64,000 bases of DNA from Pipra filicauda (lineage: Eukaryota > Chordata > Aves > Passeriformes > Pipridae), in NCBI RefSeq assembly GCF_003945595.2, contig NW_024104286.1:1178001-1242000 (forward strand). Reading direction: 5' to 3'. A program made the translations under genes and the position numbers. Below the pieces are notes generated by a model. The model saw only the letters and a program-made list of their open reading frames with translations. It was not told the origin of the DNA and did no database searches. This document shows positions 43,444 to 53,410 of this stretch, piece after piece; the first letter of the stretch is position 1, and every line of letters starts with the position of its first letter.

Positions 43444-43518
43444 TAAAAGAAGACTTATTCCAAATGCTGCTGTCTGCAGACAACGGAAATTGGAGGTTCT
43501 AAGTACAGACACAAGTTC
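43444..43518 (+). repeat. Left arm of inverted repeat near SH2D1B
   Basis: These 75 bases match the reverse complement of 44450-44524 at 63 of 75 positions without a gap. Weaker similarity continues on the left arm's upstream side (ATGGACA and GGTATCT words also occur in the other arm). The arms lie about 930 bp apart in opposite orientation. Two copies of an old interspersed repeat is the simplest reading. I do not recognise the family. Confidence 0.8.
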
Positions 43519-44449
43519 ATCCGCTTGGGGATGGGGACTTGTTTTGTTTGTAATCTGTGGTGACTGCAGTACAGACCTCAGCTTTAGTGTCACTTTGGAC
43601 TTGCCATTTCTAAGTTTCTCTTTTGAGGGTATGTTTTTTTTCATAAGTCTCGAAAGTTCTTTGAGACAAAACAGTACCTTATTGCTTTATTCCTGAACTA
43701 AGATACCCCTGGAAATCATCTTAGTGACATGCATGATTAACTTGCAGTTAAATACACTAATGTTAATATCAGATTTTTGTGTGTACAAAGTTGTCAGAGT
43801 AAGAAACATGAAAGTAATAGCTGTATGTACAACATGGCTACTCCTGCTTACAGTGTTTGGTCAGAATTTAGCTCGTTTTTTTCACAGGTTGTTTTTCCCA
43901 GCCTGGTGTCAAGAAGCCAGCCAGGGAGAAACCCTCCACCTCACACTGTTTCTCTATTAAACACCTTGTGTAGTTCTATGGCTTATTTTGATGAAATCTG
44001 TTTAAACCTCTGCATGAACAGAGAATTGCCAAGTCTCTTCTGGAACTTTCTATGGCTTCATGACTGAGGCTGATTAGAACATCACAAACACTCATTTTCT
44101 CTTCTCAAATTCACCAATTAATTCTGAATAAAAAAAGTCAAGAGTTTCCTTAGATAATTTTGTCCTTCTCTATACAGTCCTGACTTATTCCTGTAGCATA
44201 GGACCCTATTTGCAGGGCTTTGAGCCACTTTAAACATAAAAAGTTAACTTAAAAAGACAACCATACTTTGGTGTCAACTTAGTTATTCCATAACTTAGAG
44301 GTGTGGTATATAACTCAACAGTCTCTTCCTTTTTGATGTGGACGGTGACCAATGTAGACCAACCCTTTCCTGCCTTCACTGCATTCATGAGCTGTGAGCA
44401 GCAGCTGCTAACCAGCCTCACATTGGACTGGTCAGTGAACAACACAGGT

Positions 44450-44524
44450 GAACTCGTGTGTGTACTTAGTGCCTCCAGTTCCAGTTCTCTGCAGGCAGCT
44501 GCACTTGAAATAAGTCTTCTTTTA
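44450..44524 (-). repeat. Right arm of inverted repeat, next to SH2D1B start
   Basis: This is the partner of 43444-43518, in inverse orientation, 84% identical over 75 ungapped bases. It ends only 65 bases before the SH2D1B start codon, so it probably lies in the promoter or 5' untranslated part of that gene. The looser similarity reaches close to the ATG itself. Confidence 0.8.
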
Positions 44525-44589
44525 ATGCCAGGCTTCTGACTTCCTCTGGAATTGCTTTGAAAGGCAAGATACCTTGTTTTCTTTTGTCC

Positions 44590-44723
44590 ATGGAGTTGCC
44601 ATTTTTTCATGGAAAGATAACAAGAAGAACTTGTGAAGAACTGCTGGCCAAGAAGAGAAAGAATGGTAGCTATTTAATACGAGAGAGCGAGAGCGTGGAA
44701 GGAGCCTTGTGTCTGTGTATTTT
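44590..44723 (+). CDS. SH2D1B: SH2D1B-like exon 1 (coding part)
   Basis: The ATG at 44590 opens MELPFFHGKIT, matching the start of SAP/EAT-2 proteins, with no residues to spare upstream. The exon encodes residues 1-44 plus two bases of codon 45. It contains the first helix (CEELL) and the conserved FLVR-type strand with Arg31. It ends ALCLCI at donor gt 44724 (GTAAGT, a perfect consensus). The exon is too short to stand out as an open frame and was found from the CLC motif before the donor. Confidence 0.93.
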
Positions 44724-47700
44724 GTAAGTACTCTAATACTGATTCTTTAGCGAGTTTTCAGATGGATCCAAAGGCAACATTCATCTTCTCTAACATTAAT
44801 GGTTCTTCTCTGATATTAACAGACCCCAAGGGAGTGTGTCTATGCATTCAAGTAGTGCCGGTCGTCTTAGGCTTCCTTTATAGTAAGTGGTGAGAGGGTG
44901 GAATTTGCAAAAAATATTTTATGTAACAGACAATAAATGAACTGTAATCCGTTGGTGCTGGTCTCTCTCTGCAGACATTAAGGGGAGCCCAAAGAAAATA
45001 GCTTAGCCTGCCAAAACATGTTAAGAACCTTACTCAAAGTAACTGCCTCTGTAATGATGAGTAAACAGCATTTTAGCACTGTTGAGAGACTGAAAAGTCT
45101 CATGGTGTGCTACAAAACACTTCCTTCTTTGTAGAATTTCTCCCTGATGAAAGATTACCCTTGTGTTTCAAAGGAATTTTACCTAAAATAAGAATATAAG
45201 CTGAGACAGAAAGTTACAAACTCCTGTTTGAATTCATATGACAAATCCACGGACAAGATGGGCATAAAAAATTGCTACTTCTAGTCCTTAACTTTAATTA
45301 CTACAATTAAAATTTTATTATTTTCTTCTCCTGTAGGGAATAGCACTTTTATTTCCCTGTCAAGAAGGTTGTTTTACACTTCTCATATATAATTGATCTG
45401 TTCCTAATGTATTAAAGTTTATAAATTAGAATCTAGGTCTTTCTTTGCTTGAACCTGTGAGGTTTTACACTTTCCTTGAGGATGTGTTTGAGCGTGACAT
45501 CAAAAATTTTTAACAGCACATCTAATTAATTCAGAAATACAAGAAAATGTTTTATCAGTGACTAAAAATGCATTTCTTATGAAACGAATCAAAGGAGAAG
45601 GGAGAAAAAGGGAGAGAAAAACGTAGTACTATAGGGTTGGTAGATAGAAGAGAGGAGGTCTGCGCAACAACAGAAAAAGGAGAAGGGAAATAGCAAGTGG
45701 GGGACAAACAGAGCCCTCAGGGAGGGAGCTATGGGAACCTGCTTTCACTGTGGTGTGGAATGAGACAATGTAGGGGGTGAGGGGAGGACAAGGAGTGTGG
45801 GAGGGAATGGGCTTGCGTACCCTGTCAGAAGGTACAAAAGGGACAAATGTCCCTTTTTTTTTTTTTGCTTCGTTTGGGTTGGGCTTTTTTTGTTTGCTTT
45901 TTTTTTTGTTAAGGGCAAGGCAGATTTAACTTCTGATATCTTGCAGACATGCTTTGGTCTGTCACAGTGTGATATCTAGGCAGGCGTGCAAAAAACCATG
46001 TGACTTCCAGCTCGCCTCTGTGGGTTTTAGTGTTAAAAACTAACAGAACATTAGTGTTTAGTGCATTTGACTGTAACTCATACATTAATAAATGCAATAC
46101 TTAAACTGAAGGAGTGGTAGCAGTGGTGTAACAGGTAATAGCAAGGCCTGGCTTGCACAAGTAAAAGCAAGGCCTATCTTCGGATAGCACGTGGGATGGT
46201 AACAGTGTGTTGGCTGAGAATTGCCTCAGAGACTGGACTTCCTGGCAGTGGTTCAATAGTCAGACGAAAGCAGACCTAAAACTGGGGGAGATCAACACTG
46301 AAACTCTCAATGCTGTTTCAAGACAACTTTTGGATTAGAATTGCATCTTGAAACTTTGCTTAGCACCTGACATGGTTGATGCACAAACTGATGCACCTTT
46401 CTCAAATTAGCTGATCCCTGGGCAGAGATCCTGATCCACTTGCAAACAACCAACCTTTTTTTGTCCTCTATTATTGGGATATGGGGAGGAGTGGACTTCC
46501 ATGGAGAATCTGGGAGTCAGAATGGTGTGAACCAATTCAAAAGCATCTCTAACAAATCATGGTGCACAGCTCTGCTGATACATCTTCCTCCACAGCACAC
46601 TGTCATTTTCATCCAAAACTGTCCCAGGTCTCTGACAGTGCCTCAGTCAAGATCTACTGCACTTGCTACTGCTCTCCTTATGGTTCAACATCATTCTCCT
46701 CTCACCTTGCTTTTCTGTCACTGGATCTCCCCTGTGCCTAGGCCAGGCAATATTAATTTTTACTCTATTACCAGCTCTTGATAAGCATTTAGTAGTTAAT
46801 GTGGAAACAGAAGTTTCCTTTCTAATGGTAATTTCATGTTTATTTAATAAAAAGTACAGTAGCTAAATAATACCCAGGCAGTAACCTTTTAAAATTTAGA
46901 TGATTGGTAAAAAATGAGTTTCAAAAATTATCAGTTTCTGGTATTTTTTTTTCTCACTTCTCTGTCTTTGTTCAGAAAATGAGCACCTACATTCAAGAAG
47001 TACTCTTAAGCAAGGAACATGTGGATTTCCACAGGTATATCAAGAAGAAAACATGCATCCTTGTGATACCACTCTTTGAATTAAAATAAATCTGTTATAA
47101 CTGGAAGCCTTCTCCTGATCTCAGTCCGGAGTAACTCTTTTTGCACAACAAAGCAGTTTATTTCAGAGTAACTCTTAATTTATGTGCAAGTCCCCTGATA
47201 CAGGTTCTCACCCTAAGATTCTCCCACTCAAGACAGCTCAATTCACTTAGCCACAGCTAAAGTTCTTTTGATAAACATGCATGCCAGTTAAAAGAACTTG
47301 TTTTCAGACACTGCTCCCCGCTCCCCAATCCTCTCACTTATTTGTGGTGTACGTCGTTTTGCAACTCTGCTGCCTTTTTTCATCACAGTCACGATCTTGA
47401 GTTCACCTCTTGAGTTGCTGCCACTGCAGTACCTGATAAAGCTTTAATTTCTGCTGACAAATTACATCCAAAGCCATCAATAGCCTTAGTGTTCAAACAC
47501 CTGCATATTATTAAAAATAACAGTAATTAAAAACCTGGGAAATGCAAAGAAAGAACAATTTTCTTAGAAATAGGAGCAATGCAGAAATTTTCTGGGTCCT
47601 GGTGACTGGAGGCCGTTTTCTGCTAACATCTCTCCAAGAATCCAACAGCCTTCTTGTGATAGAATATCACACTAGAGGAGGATAAGAAGACAGATGAGAG

Positions 47701-50700
47701 AAGATGATGTCTGTGGAATCAAATTATGCTTATAAAAGGTCTGTGTGTTAGGTTTTGTTCATAAGTTCTTGGAAAGTCCTAGTTAGAGTAATCTTGTATT
47801 TCAAGATATTAAACCTTCACTCACTGTGCATTCTCTGGTTTTTTGCAATCTTCTGCTTTGCTTTTCTGCCTCTGTCTCATTGAATTTTACTGCACAACTT
47901 CTCATATCTGTAATACTATCTCCTATTTGAAGATATCTCTAGTCTTGTGCTTAGTTACAAATGTGGTGTATTATGTATACAACTATGTTTTTCACAGCTT
48001 TGAAAACCTCGTCTACACTTACCGTATCTTCAGGGAGCACCAAGGATATTTTAGAATACAGGTGAGTAACTCTCATTATATACCTAGAGATTGCACTAAA
48101 GATCTTAGATTTTAAAAATCATAGATTAAAAGATCATAGTTGATCAATGATCATTTTAGTCTATGATCATTTGATCTATCATAGATTTAAAAAAAAAATA
48201 CATAAACACAATACCATAGAAAATATTCACAAGTTTGGTTTCTTCTCCACTCATTTCTTGTCTTTTTGATATTATTTTTATTATTACATATAGCTACAAA
48301 AGTAGCTTTTGTAGAACTTCCTTATAATCTAAGCAGATCTGTTATTTATTAACCATCTGCTTTCTGATTTGACCATTTCTTTTTGATAGCACTGAAGAAA
48401 AATCTATCATTTTTGTTACTTGCTCCTGTTCCTAATTAGCTCTTTCTACTTGAAAGCTCTGCCATCACACACAGCATCTCGTAGGGATCTGGAATATTGC
48501 AATGATCTTTTTCATTTAGAGGATCTATAATTCTGTGTGATTGTGAAGCACCTGAAGTGATGAAGCAGCAGATAATGCTGCTTATTCAAGAAAAGATAAG
48601 TGTAAGAGCAGACTACTACATCAATCAAATCCCCAGGCAATGTGAGAGGACGCCCATAAAGCTGGCTCCCTACCCTGCATGTAGTAAGACAGCCAAAAGG
48701 ACTGCCAACAATTAAGTAGCATTTAAGTGGAATGAGGAAATCACTTCATAAAAACCATGCCAAGTTCTCACAGGCTGGTAATTTATTGCTTATTAATGGT
48801 TTTCCACTAATGTATGAAAGATGCAATTTGCCATGAAGAAGAATGGTTTGTTTAAAAAAATAGTATGTTTTGGACTATAGCCACGGTAGCGGGGTTTGCT
48901 GTCATTCCTATCAGCAGGTAATAACTCAGACACTTTTAGTTTTTTCAAACCCACTTTTCTTTACAAGGTTTTGCCAAGAACGTGAAAGAACAGTTTTGTT
49001 CTTCAAAATTTTAAGTCAGATTGTTTGGGCTTACTAAACTAATAGACTGAAATAATATACTGATGGTGGAGGAGAGACTATTTGGGGGTTTTTAAAGGCC
49101 AGATTCAGCCACGAGCTTTCTAGAGTGTGGTAGTTTGCCCCCATCAGCAGCTAAGCGCCCCCACAGCTGCTCATTCCTTGCCCTGCCTAACAGGGGAGGT
49201 GGGGGGAAGAGAACATGAAGATCAAAAGCGAGGAAACTCCTGGACCATTTAAATAGGTAAAGCAAAGTTGTTCATGCAAGCAAAGCAAAGATGGAATTTA
49301 GTCACCCCTTCCCATCAGGAGGCAGCCACCTCCTAGAAAACAGGGCCTCAGCACACACAATGTTTACATGAGAAGACAAATGCCATAACACACACTTCTT
49401 TACTTTCCCTGAGCTTTTATTGCTGATCAGAGTGTGGGATGGGATGGGATGGCATGGGATGGCATGGGATAGGATAGCCCTTTGGCACATCCAGATCTGC
49501 TGTCCTTCTGTGTCCCCTCCCAGCATGTTGCACGCCCTCAAGCTACTCACTAGGGAAGCAAAATGTGAAAAAAAGAACAATCTGAAGGCTGCATGAGCAC
49601 TGCTCAGCAACAGCCAAAATATGGGTGTGTTATCCACAGTTTTAGTCACACGTTCAAAACACAGCACTATCCAGGCTTCTACAAAGAGTGTTAACTCCAT
49701 CCCAGCCAGATCTAGTACACAGAGACAGTGGCACAAAGTCCATACAGGGCTGAATGGAAGATAAAGGATGCAGAAAACCAAAGAAAATAAAGACACATTT
49801 CTTTGTTAGATGGTGAATTAAGCGAAACCAAAGCCCCGTTCACTTTTAATGAGGACGCTTGCTGCGATTAGAGCTGATTGATGTGCTCACTGTCTGGCCC
49901 TGATGTCACCAGCACTTTAAAGTCTGAGTACAAATTCCCGTGGGGCTGTGCCATGGAAGCAGTTCAGTCTTGTTGTATGAACCCACACTTCAAAAGCAGG
50001 CTGTGAGAACATTGTTGCTCCCCTAAGAAGTACTATTCTCCATTTTTAGCCTCAGGAGTCTCCAAGGCAAGTTACAAAGCTGGACAGATAATAAACCCCT
50101 GCCTGATAGCGAAAGCTGGGGGCCTTCGTAGGGATCCTCAGACACATCCGCCACCACTGCACATGTCCTATACTTGACAGTGCTGACATTTTGTAAAAGT
50201 TTGGCTCCTGTTTGTTACATAGTTATTTAAATACAACATTTCAAGTGAGAACTAAATATGTTATCCCTAAACTTATGCTCTAAGACCAGAGGGGAGTGTG
50301 TAATGCTGTCTCTCTTTGGTGCTCTGCTGCAGTGGATTGCTGCAGCCCACATCTACATCAATATTTTAAATGTATGCTCTTTTTGGGGGAAAAAAAAATA
50401 AATATGAGGGAGGTTACTCTTAGTGCCAAATCAATGCTACTAAACAGGTGCCCCAAGTGTTTTAAGGACAGTACAATATTCTGTCACCAAACCTGTTTAC
50501 GAACAGGTCCTTGGTAAATAAGAAACAACTTATAATTCCTTTCATTTAGGGGACTCCATGGGAAGGACAGTTGCAAACAAACTTTGTTGTCTTTTCCTTG
50601 CAGACTTCTGAAGGTGCTCCAGAGAGGATCTTCAGAACGTTAAAGGACCTGATATATGCTTTTGAAAAGCCAGATCAAGGACTAATAACAAACCTCCGCT

Positions 50701-53187
50701 ACCCAGTGAAGAAACAGAAGGCCTCGCAAAGAAGCCAGAGGTTCAACTCAGGAATAGACAAGGTTTATAGCGGTGAGAAATTTAGCTCTGCCTTTGTGGG
50801 TTTTTCTAAGATGACAGCTTTGACAGGTTTGTGGTAAATAGTTGCTAAATGTCCTCTCATGTGGACAGAAGTTCAACGTTCTCCCTTCTCTCTTATGTTC
50901 ACTGAAAATGGTTATTCTTAGCTCACAGGTTACTTAAGCTACTTACCCTCATCCACTACAAATTAAAAAATTAAAATTGTGAGAGATACAGAATCATGAT
51001 GTTGCCCACATCTCACTCCCTCATGGGTGTTGACATTTCTAGGCTAGGGAAGGCTGAGAACCAGTTTTACCCAATGTGGTTCTGCCAAGGTGCCAGCAGG
51101 CCCTTGCACTGCACTGGGACTTGAAGCTGTCCTTTACCTTCATTGTCCAGGTTCTAAGCTATTTTTACACGAAAAACTAACTCAGTTATTTCTGAGACTG
51201 GGGGGAAGGGGAGCAAGAAAAAAAGAAAAGAAGGAAAAAAACCAGTCATCTTGTAATTAATTGTGATTTGTATTAAAATATGACTAATTAATAAGCATAT
51301 AGCCTGGTACTCAGAATCACAGATTTGGAACCAGAGAGTTCAGCCTCCCATTGATCTTCCTCTGCTAATTTGTGCTTATGAGTCTCAGGTGTAAGACAGG
51401 GATATGATATTTCTACATGACAGAATTATGGAAACAGATGCAACAAAGGTGCACGTTTTCATAAAACTTTAGAATGTTCTATAGCCCCATGTCAATCCAA
51501 ACAGCCTTGTTTTGGGAGGAATGACTGGACATGCTATTGGTAACTTGCCAGTACCCCTCACACGCCTCTGAAAGTCACTCTCCATGTTCCTGCTGTGCTG
51601 TGTTCAGCTGCAGCATCCATCAGGCCACAGGCTGAAAAATAACCCTGAAACTGTTCAGTGTCCTCTGACTGTGACAGGAGTCAAAGCCAGGGAACACGTG
51701 AGCAGGGGAAATCCTTTCATTAAGTACCACTACTGTAAAGGAAACAAAACCTATAAGTCTCCAATCTGCTGTGTGATTTACATCTCACGCCTAACAATAG
51801 CTCAGTGCAGTGGTGTGGGGCAGCCTCTCTGTGCTGCAGTTATTGGGTTTTTTGCACACAACAGCCCTGCAACAGTCCTGGCGCTCCCTGAGCCCAACAG
51901 ACTGAGGGAAACAGTAGCAGAGAGGTATTTCCCATGTCTTCAACATCACCTTGTCACCTGCATCAGAAGGCAGATAGGCCACATTCGCTCTAAAAACGTT
52001 TTTATGGTATCTTACCGTTGTTGCTCTGGGGAGATGGAAAATACTGCAGTAGCATGGATACGTTTTTAGGAAATATCAGGTGTAATACATATTTTATTGT
52101 CTGGTCCTGCAACAAGGATTGTTCTAGTAGATGCACAATGCTCTGTTCTGGACTCACAGGGAGGAAAACAAACCCTTTCATTTCACTGTCAAAATATTTG
52201 TGGTTGTCCATAAAAATGGAGGCTATTAGAAATAATCCAAGTACTTTGGAATTGTTGTTATTCAATTTTAATTTAAATTTCACTTATCCAGCGTTCCAAA
52301 CTTTCTCCTCAGAACTGCATTATTACGTGGTCACAGGGGGAGCTCAGGTTAATGTCATGATTGATCCCTCTGAAACACAGGCACCTCACAACACACTGCA
52401 GTGCTCCCCAAAGCAAGCACTGTATTTTCCTGTCCCAGTCCCTCATGTTGCACCAGCAGCTGGCTTTGCTGCACATGTGGGACTGAGCGCTCCAGTGCTA
52501 CCAGTGGAACACCTCAAGGGACTGGAGTCACGATCCCGGTGGTTGGAGATTTCTGAACTTTTGTTCTCTAGCCTAGGAACAGCTTGTCTGAGAGTGGCTG
52601 CCTGAAGAGCAGTAAGTTTCCATAGTGGAGTTTTGAGTCCCAAGCATGCAATTTCTGCTTTTTCCCTGGCTTCTCAAAAAGCATAATAAATCTGAACAAA
52701 GTGTAAGAGAGAAAGGGTTTCTTCAGGCTCTCCTTCCTTGGTTGGGATGAGACCTTTTCTCCTGGGTATTTATTTAAAGAAGAAAGGATGTGTTATGCAA
52801 TAGTCACAGATATCTGGGCTATTGATCTGATTTACCAAGTATGAATGATTTCCAACATTTCACTGCTCCTCAGGAAGAAGGGGGTCTCACATGGATACAA
52901 CTGTTTATAACAGAGCTTCATGGCTCAGAAAAGGCGATGCAGGATTTGCCTCTGTGTGGGCTGCTGGCAAACCCAGTCCATAGGACAGGGTACCTAAACA
53001 TTGACCCTGCAACAGCAGAGAGAATAGTGAGAAACAAAATTGAGTTACTGATACCCGCCCTGCCACAGGCCATCCTGCTTACTGTGGCCTTTCAGAAGGG
53101 CCACTTGCAATGACAACATCCTTTTTTGTTTTTATCTAATACTTTACAGAAATTGATGACGCCGATTATGTCACTGTCTTACCGTGA
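44590..53187 (+). CDS. SH2D1B: SH2D1B (EAT-2)-like SH2 adaptor, 4 exons, complete
   Basis: This is a cytosolic adaptor of the SAP family: essentially one free SH2 domain that binds phosphotyrosine switch motifs (ITSM) in the tails of SLAM-family receptors in NK cells and other leukocytes. Joining 44590-44723, 47998-48061, 50604-50772 and 53150-53187 gives 405 coding bases, 134 residues plus TGA. Human EAT-2 has 132. All introns are GT-AG, and exon 2 is 64 bp, as in SH2D1A. The SH2 domain covers residues 5-100: FFHGKIT at the start, the phosphotyrosine-binding Arg31 in YLIRESES, and YTYRIFRE in the centre. The tail (101-134) has Tyr121 and Tyr129, ending DYVTVLP like the EAT-2 tail that recruits PLC-gamma. 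Arg77 in IFRTLKDL aligns with SAP Arg78, which contacts Fyn SH3. Human EAT-2 has Pro there. So it is a family member closest to EAT-2 with some SAP-like positions. A diverged SAP paralog is the alternative. Confidence 0.93.
44724..47997 (+). other. SH2D1B-like intron 1
   Basis: This is a GT-AG intron of about 3.3 kb, phase 2. It holds a purine-rich stretch at 45590-45790 followed by a T-rich run at 45850-45912, and otherwise ordinary AT-rich DNA. The small frame at 46981-47089 and the one containing VDFHG at 46440-46781 do not belong to the SH2 domain. Confidence 0.85.
47998..48061 (+). CDS. SH2D1B: SH2D1B-like exon 2 (64 bp)
   Basis: The acceptor TTTTTCACAG precedes 47998 and the donor GTGAGT follows 48061. 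The exon completes codon 45 (Phe) and encodes residues 46-66, from FENLVYTYRIFRE to FRIQ. The 64-bp length and phases (2 in, 0 out) equal those of human SH2D1A exon 2. The sequence is nearly the same as EAT-2 in the YTYRIFRE core. Confidence 0.95.
49126..49719 (-). mobile_element. Solo LTR, avian ERVL-type, antisense in intron
   Basis: Read on the minus strand, this has the layout of a common avian endogenous-retrovirus LTR. It opens with the upstream block (CTGGCTGGGATGGAGTTAA type) and has GCTGAGCAGTGCTCATGCAG, then GGGAGGGGACACA and CCAAAGGGCTAT. The AATAAA signal is at 49416-49421 and the 3' block reads GGTGGCTGCCTCCTGATGGG, ending in CTACCACA. The outer ends are TG...CA. The flanks TAGAG (49121-49125) and CAGAG (49720-49724) may be a mutated 5-bp target duplication, the size expected for ERVL. 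No gag, pol or env sequence adjoins it, so it is a solo LTR. It contains a short expanded ATGGG-type repeat near 49436-49470. The 164-codon minus-strand frame here is not a gene. The 5' boundary is less certain than the 3' one. Confidence 0.85.
49416..49421 (-). promoter_or_regulatory. LTR polyadenylation signal AATAAA
   Basis: In the context GATCAGCAATAAAAGCTC on the minus strand, this is the LTR poly(A) signal at the U3/R junction. It is antisense to SH2D1B, so it should not truncate that transcript. Confidence 0.75.
50604..50772 (+). CDS. SH2D1B: SH2D1B-like exon 3
   Basis: The acceptor CTTTTCCTTGCAG precedes 50604 and the donor GTGAGA follows 50772. It encodes residues 67-122 plus one base of codon 123: TSEGAPERIFRTLKDLIYAF, then EKPDQG and the basic start of the tail (PVKKQKASQRSQR), ending IDKVYS. 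The last SH2 strands and helix are complete. Arg77 and Tyr121 lie in this exon. The exon is 169 bp, in phase 0, out phase 1. Confidence 0.95.
50773..53149 (+). other. SH2D1B-like intron 3
   Basis: This is a GT-AG intron of 2.4 kb, phase 1. It carries two overlapping open frames of 161 and 195 codons (51584-52069 and 52018-52605), longer than usual for this window but without a recognisable domain and without evidence of splicing. I treat them as chance or as part of an old unidentified repeat. Confidence 0.8.
53150..53187 (+). CDS. SH2D1B: SH2D1B-like exon 4 (terminal coding)
   Basis: The acceptor ATACTTTACAG precedes 53150. The exon completes codon 123 (Glu) and encodes IDDADYVTVLP, then TGA at 53185-53187. 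The ending DYVxVLP is the C-terminal signature of EAT-2 with its phosphorylatable tyrosine (Tyr129 here). Only 38 coding bases, so it was found by the tail motif and the matching phase. Confidence 0.9.
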
Positions 53188-53410
53188 AGGATCTGTGCCT
53201 GACAATTTGGGAAGCTGCCATTTCAGGCTGTGCCACAGTGCAGTGGATCAGCTGGAGAGAGCTGCCAGCTGGGCATCCTCTGTGGATCTTTACCATTGGA
53301 ATTACTCTCTTCCTTTGGCAGACTGTCAGAGCAGCTGTATTTTCTCCCATTAGATCCAGTACAAGCTACTATGTATTTTTGCTCAGCAATAAAAGATTTT
53401 TTATAACAGA
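53188..53410 (+). other. SH2D1B-like 3' untranslated region
   Basis: The 3' UTR follows the TGA and probably ends shortly after the AATAAA at 53388-53393. A further AATAAA at about 54006, with a T/G-rich stretch behind it, could serve as a distal site. The true end needs transcript data. Confidence 0.6.
53388..53393 (+). promoter_or_regulatory. Polyadenylation signal AATAAA for SH2D1B-like gene
   Basis: This canonical hexamer lies 200 bases after the stop codon. It is the first one downstream and would give a short 3' UTR. Confidence 0.55.

Larger units (their letters stand above)
48062..50603 (+). other. SH2D1B-like intron 2 (contains LTR)
   Basis: This is a GT-AG intron of 2.5 kb, phase 0. 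Near its start (48110-48192) lies an imperfect inverted repeat of ATCATAG/CTATGAT words. Its middle is occupied by the antisense solo LTR at 49126-49719. The rest shows nothing recognisable. Confidence 0.88.

Noticed and set aside
46440..46781. Frame containing VDFHG, considered as SH2 exon 1
   Set aside because: The residues after it do not follow the SH2 pattern and there is no donor of the right phase. The real exon 1 is at 44590-44723.
46904..47089. Frame with VDFHRYIKKKTC, considered as SH2 exon 1
   Set aside because: Only a few residues resemble the family. No FLVR arginine and no correct donor follow.
49302..49796. 164-codon minus-strand frame
   Set aside because: It lies across the solo LTR and its ATGGG repeat. 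It has no protein motif and is explained by the repeat.
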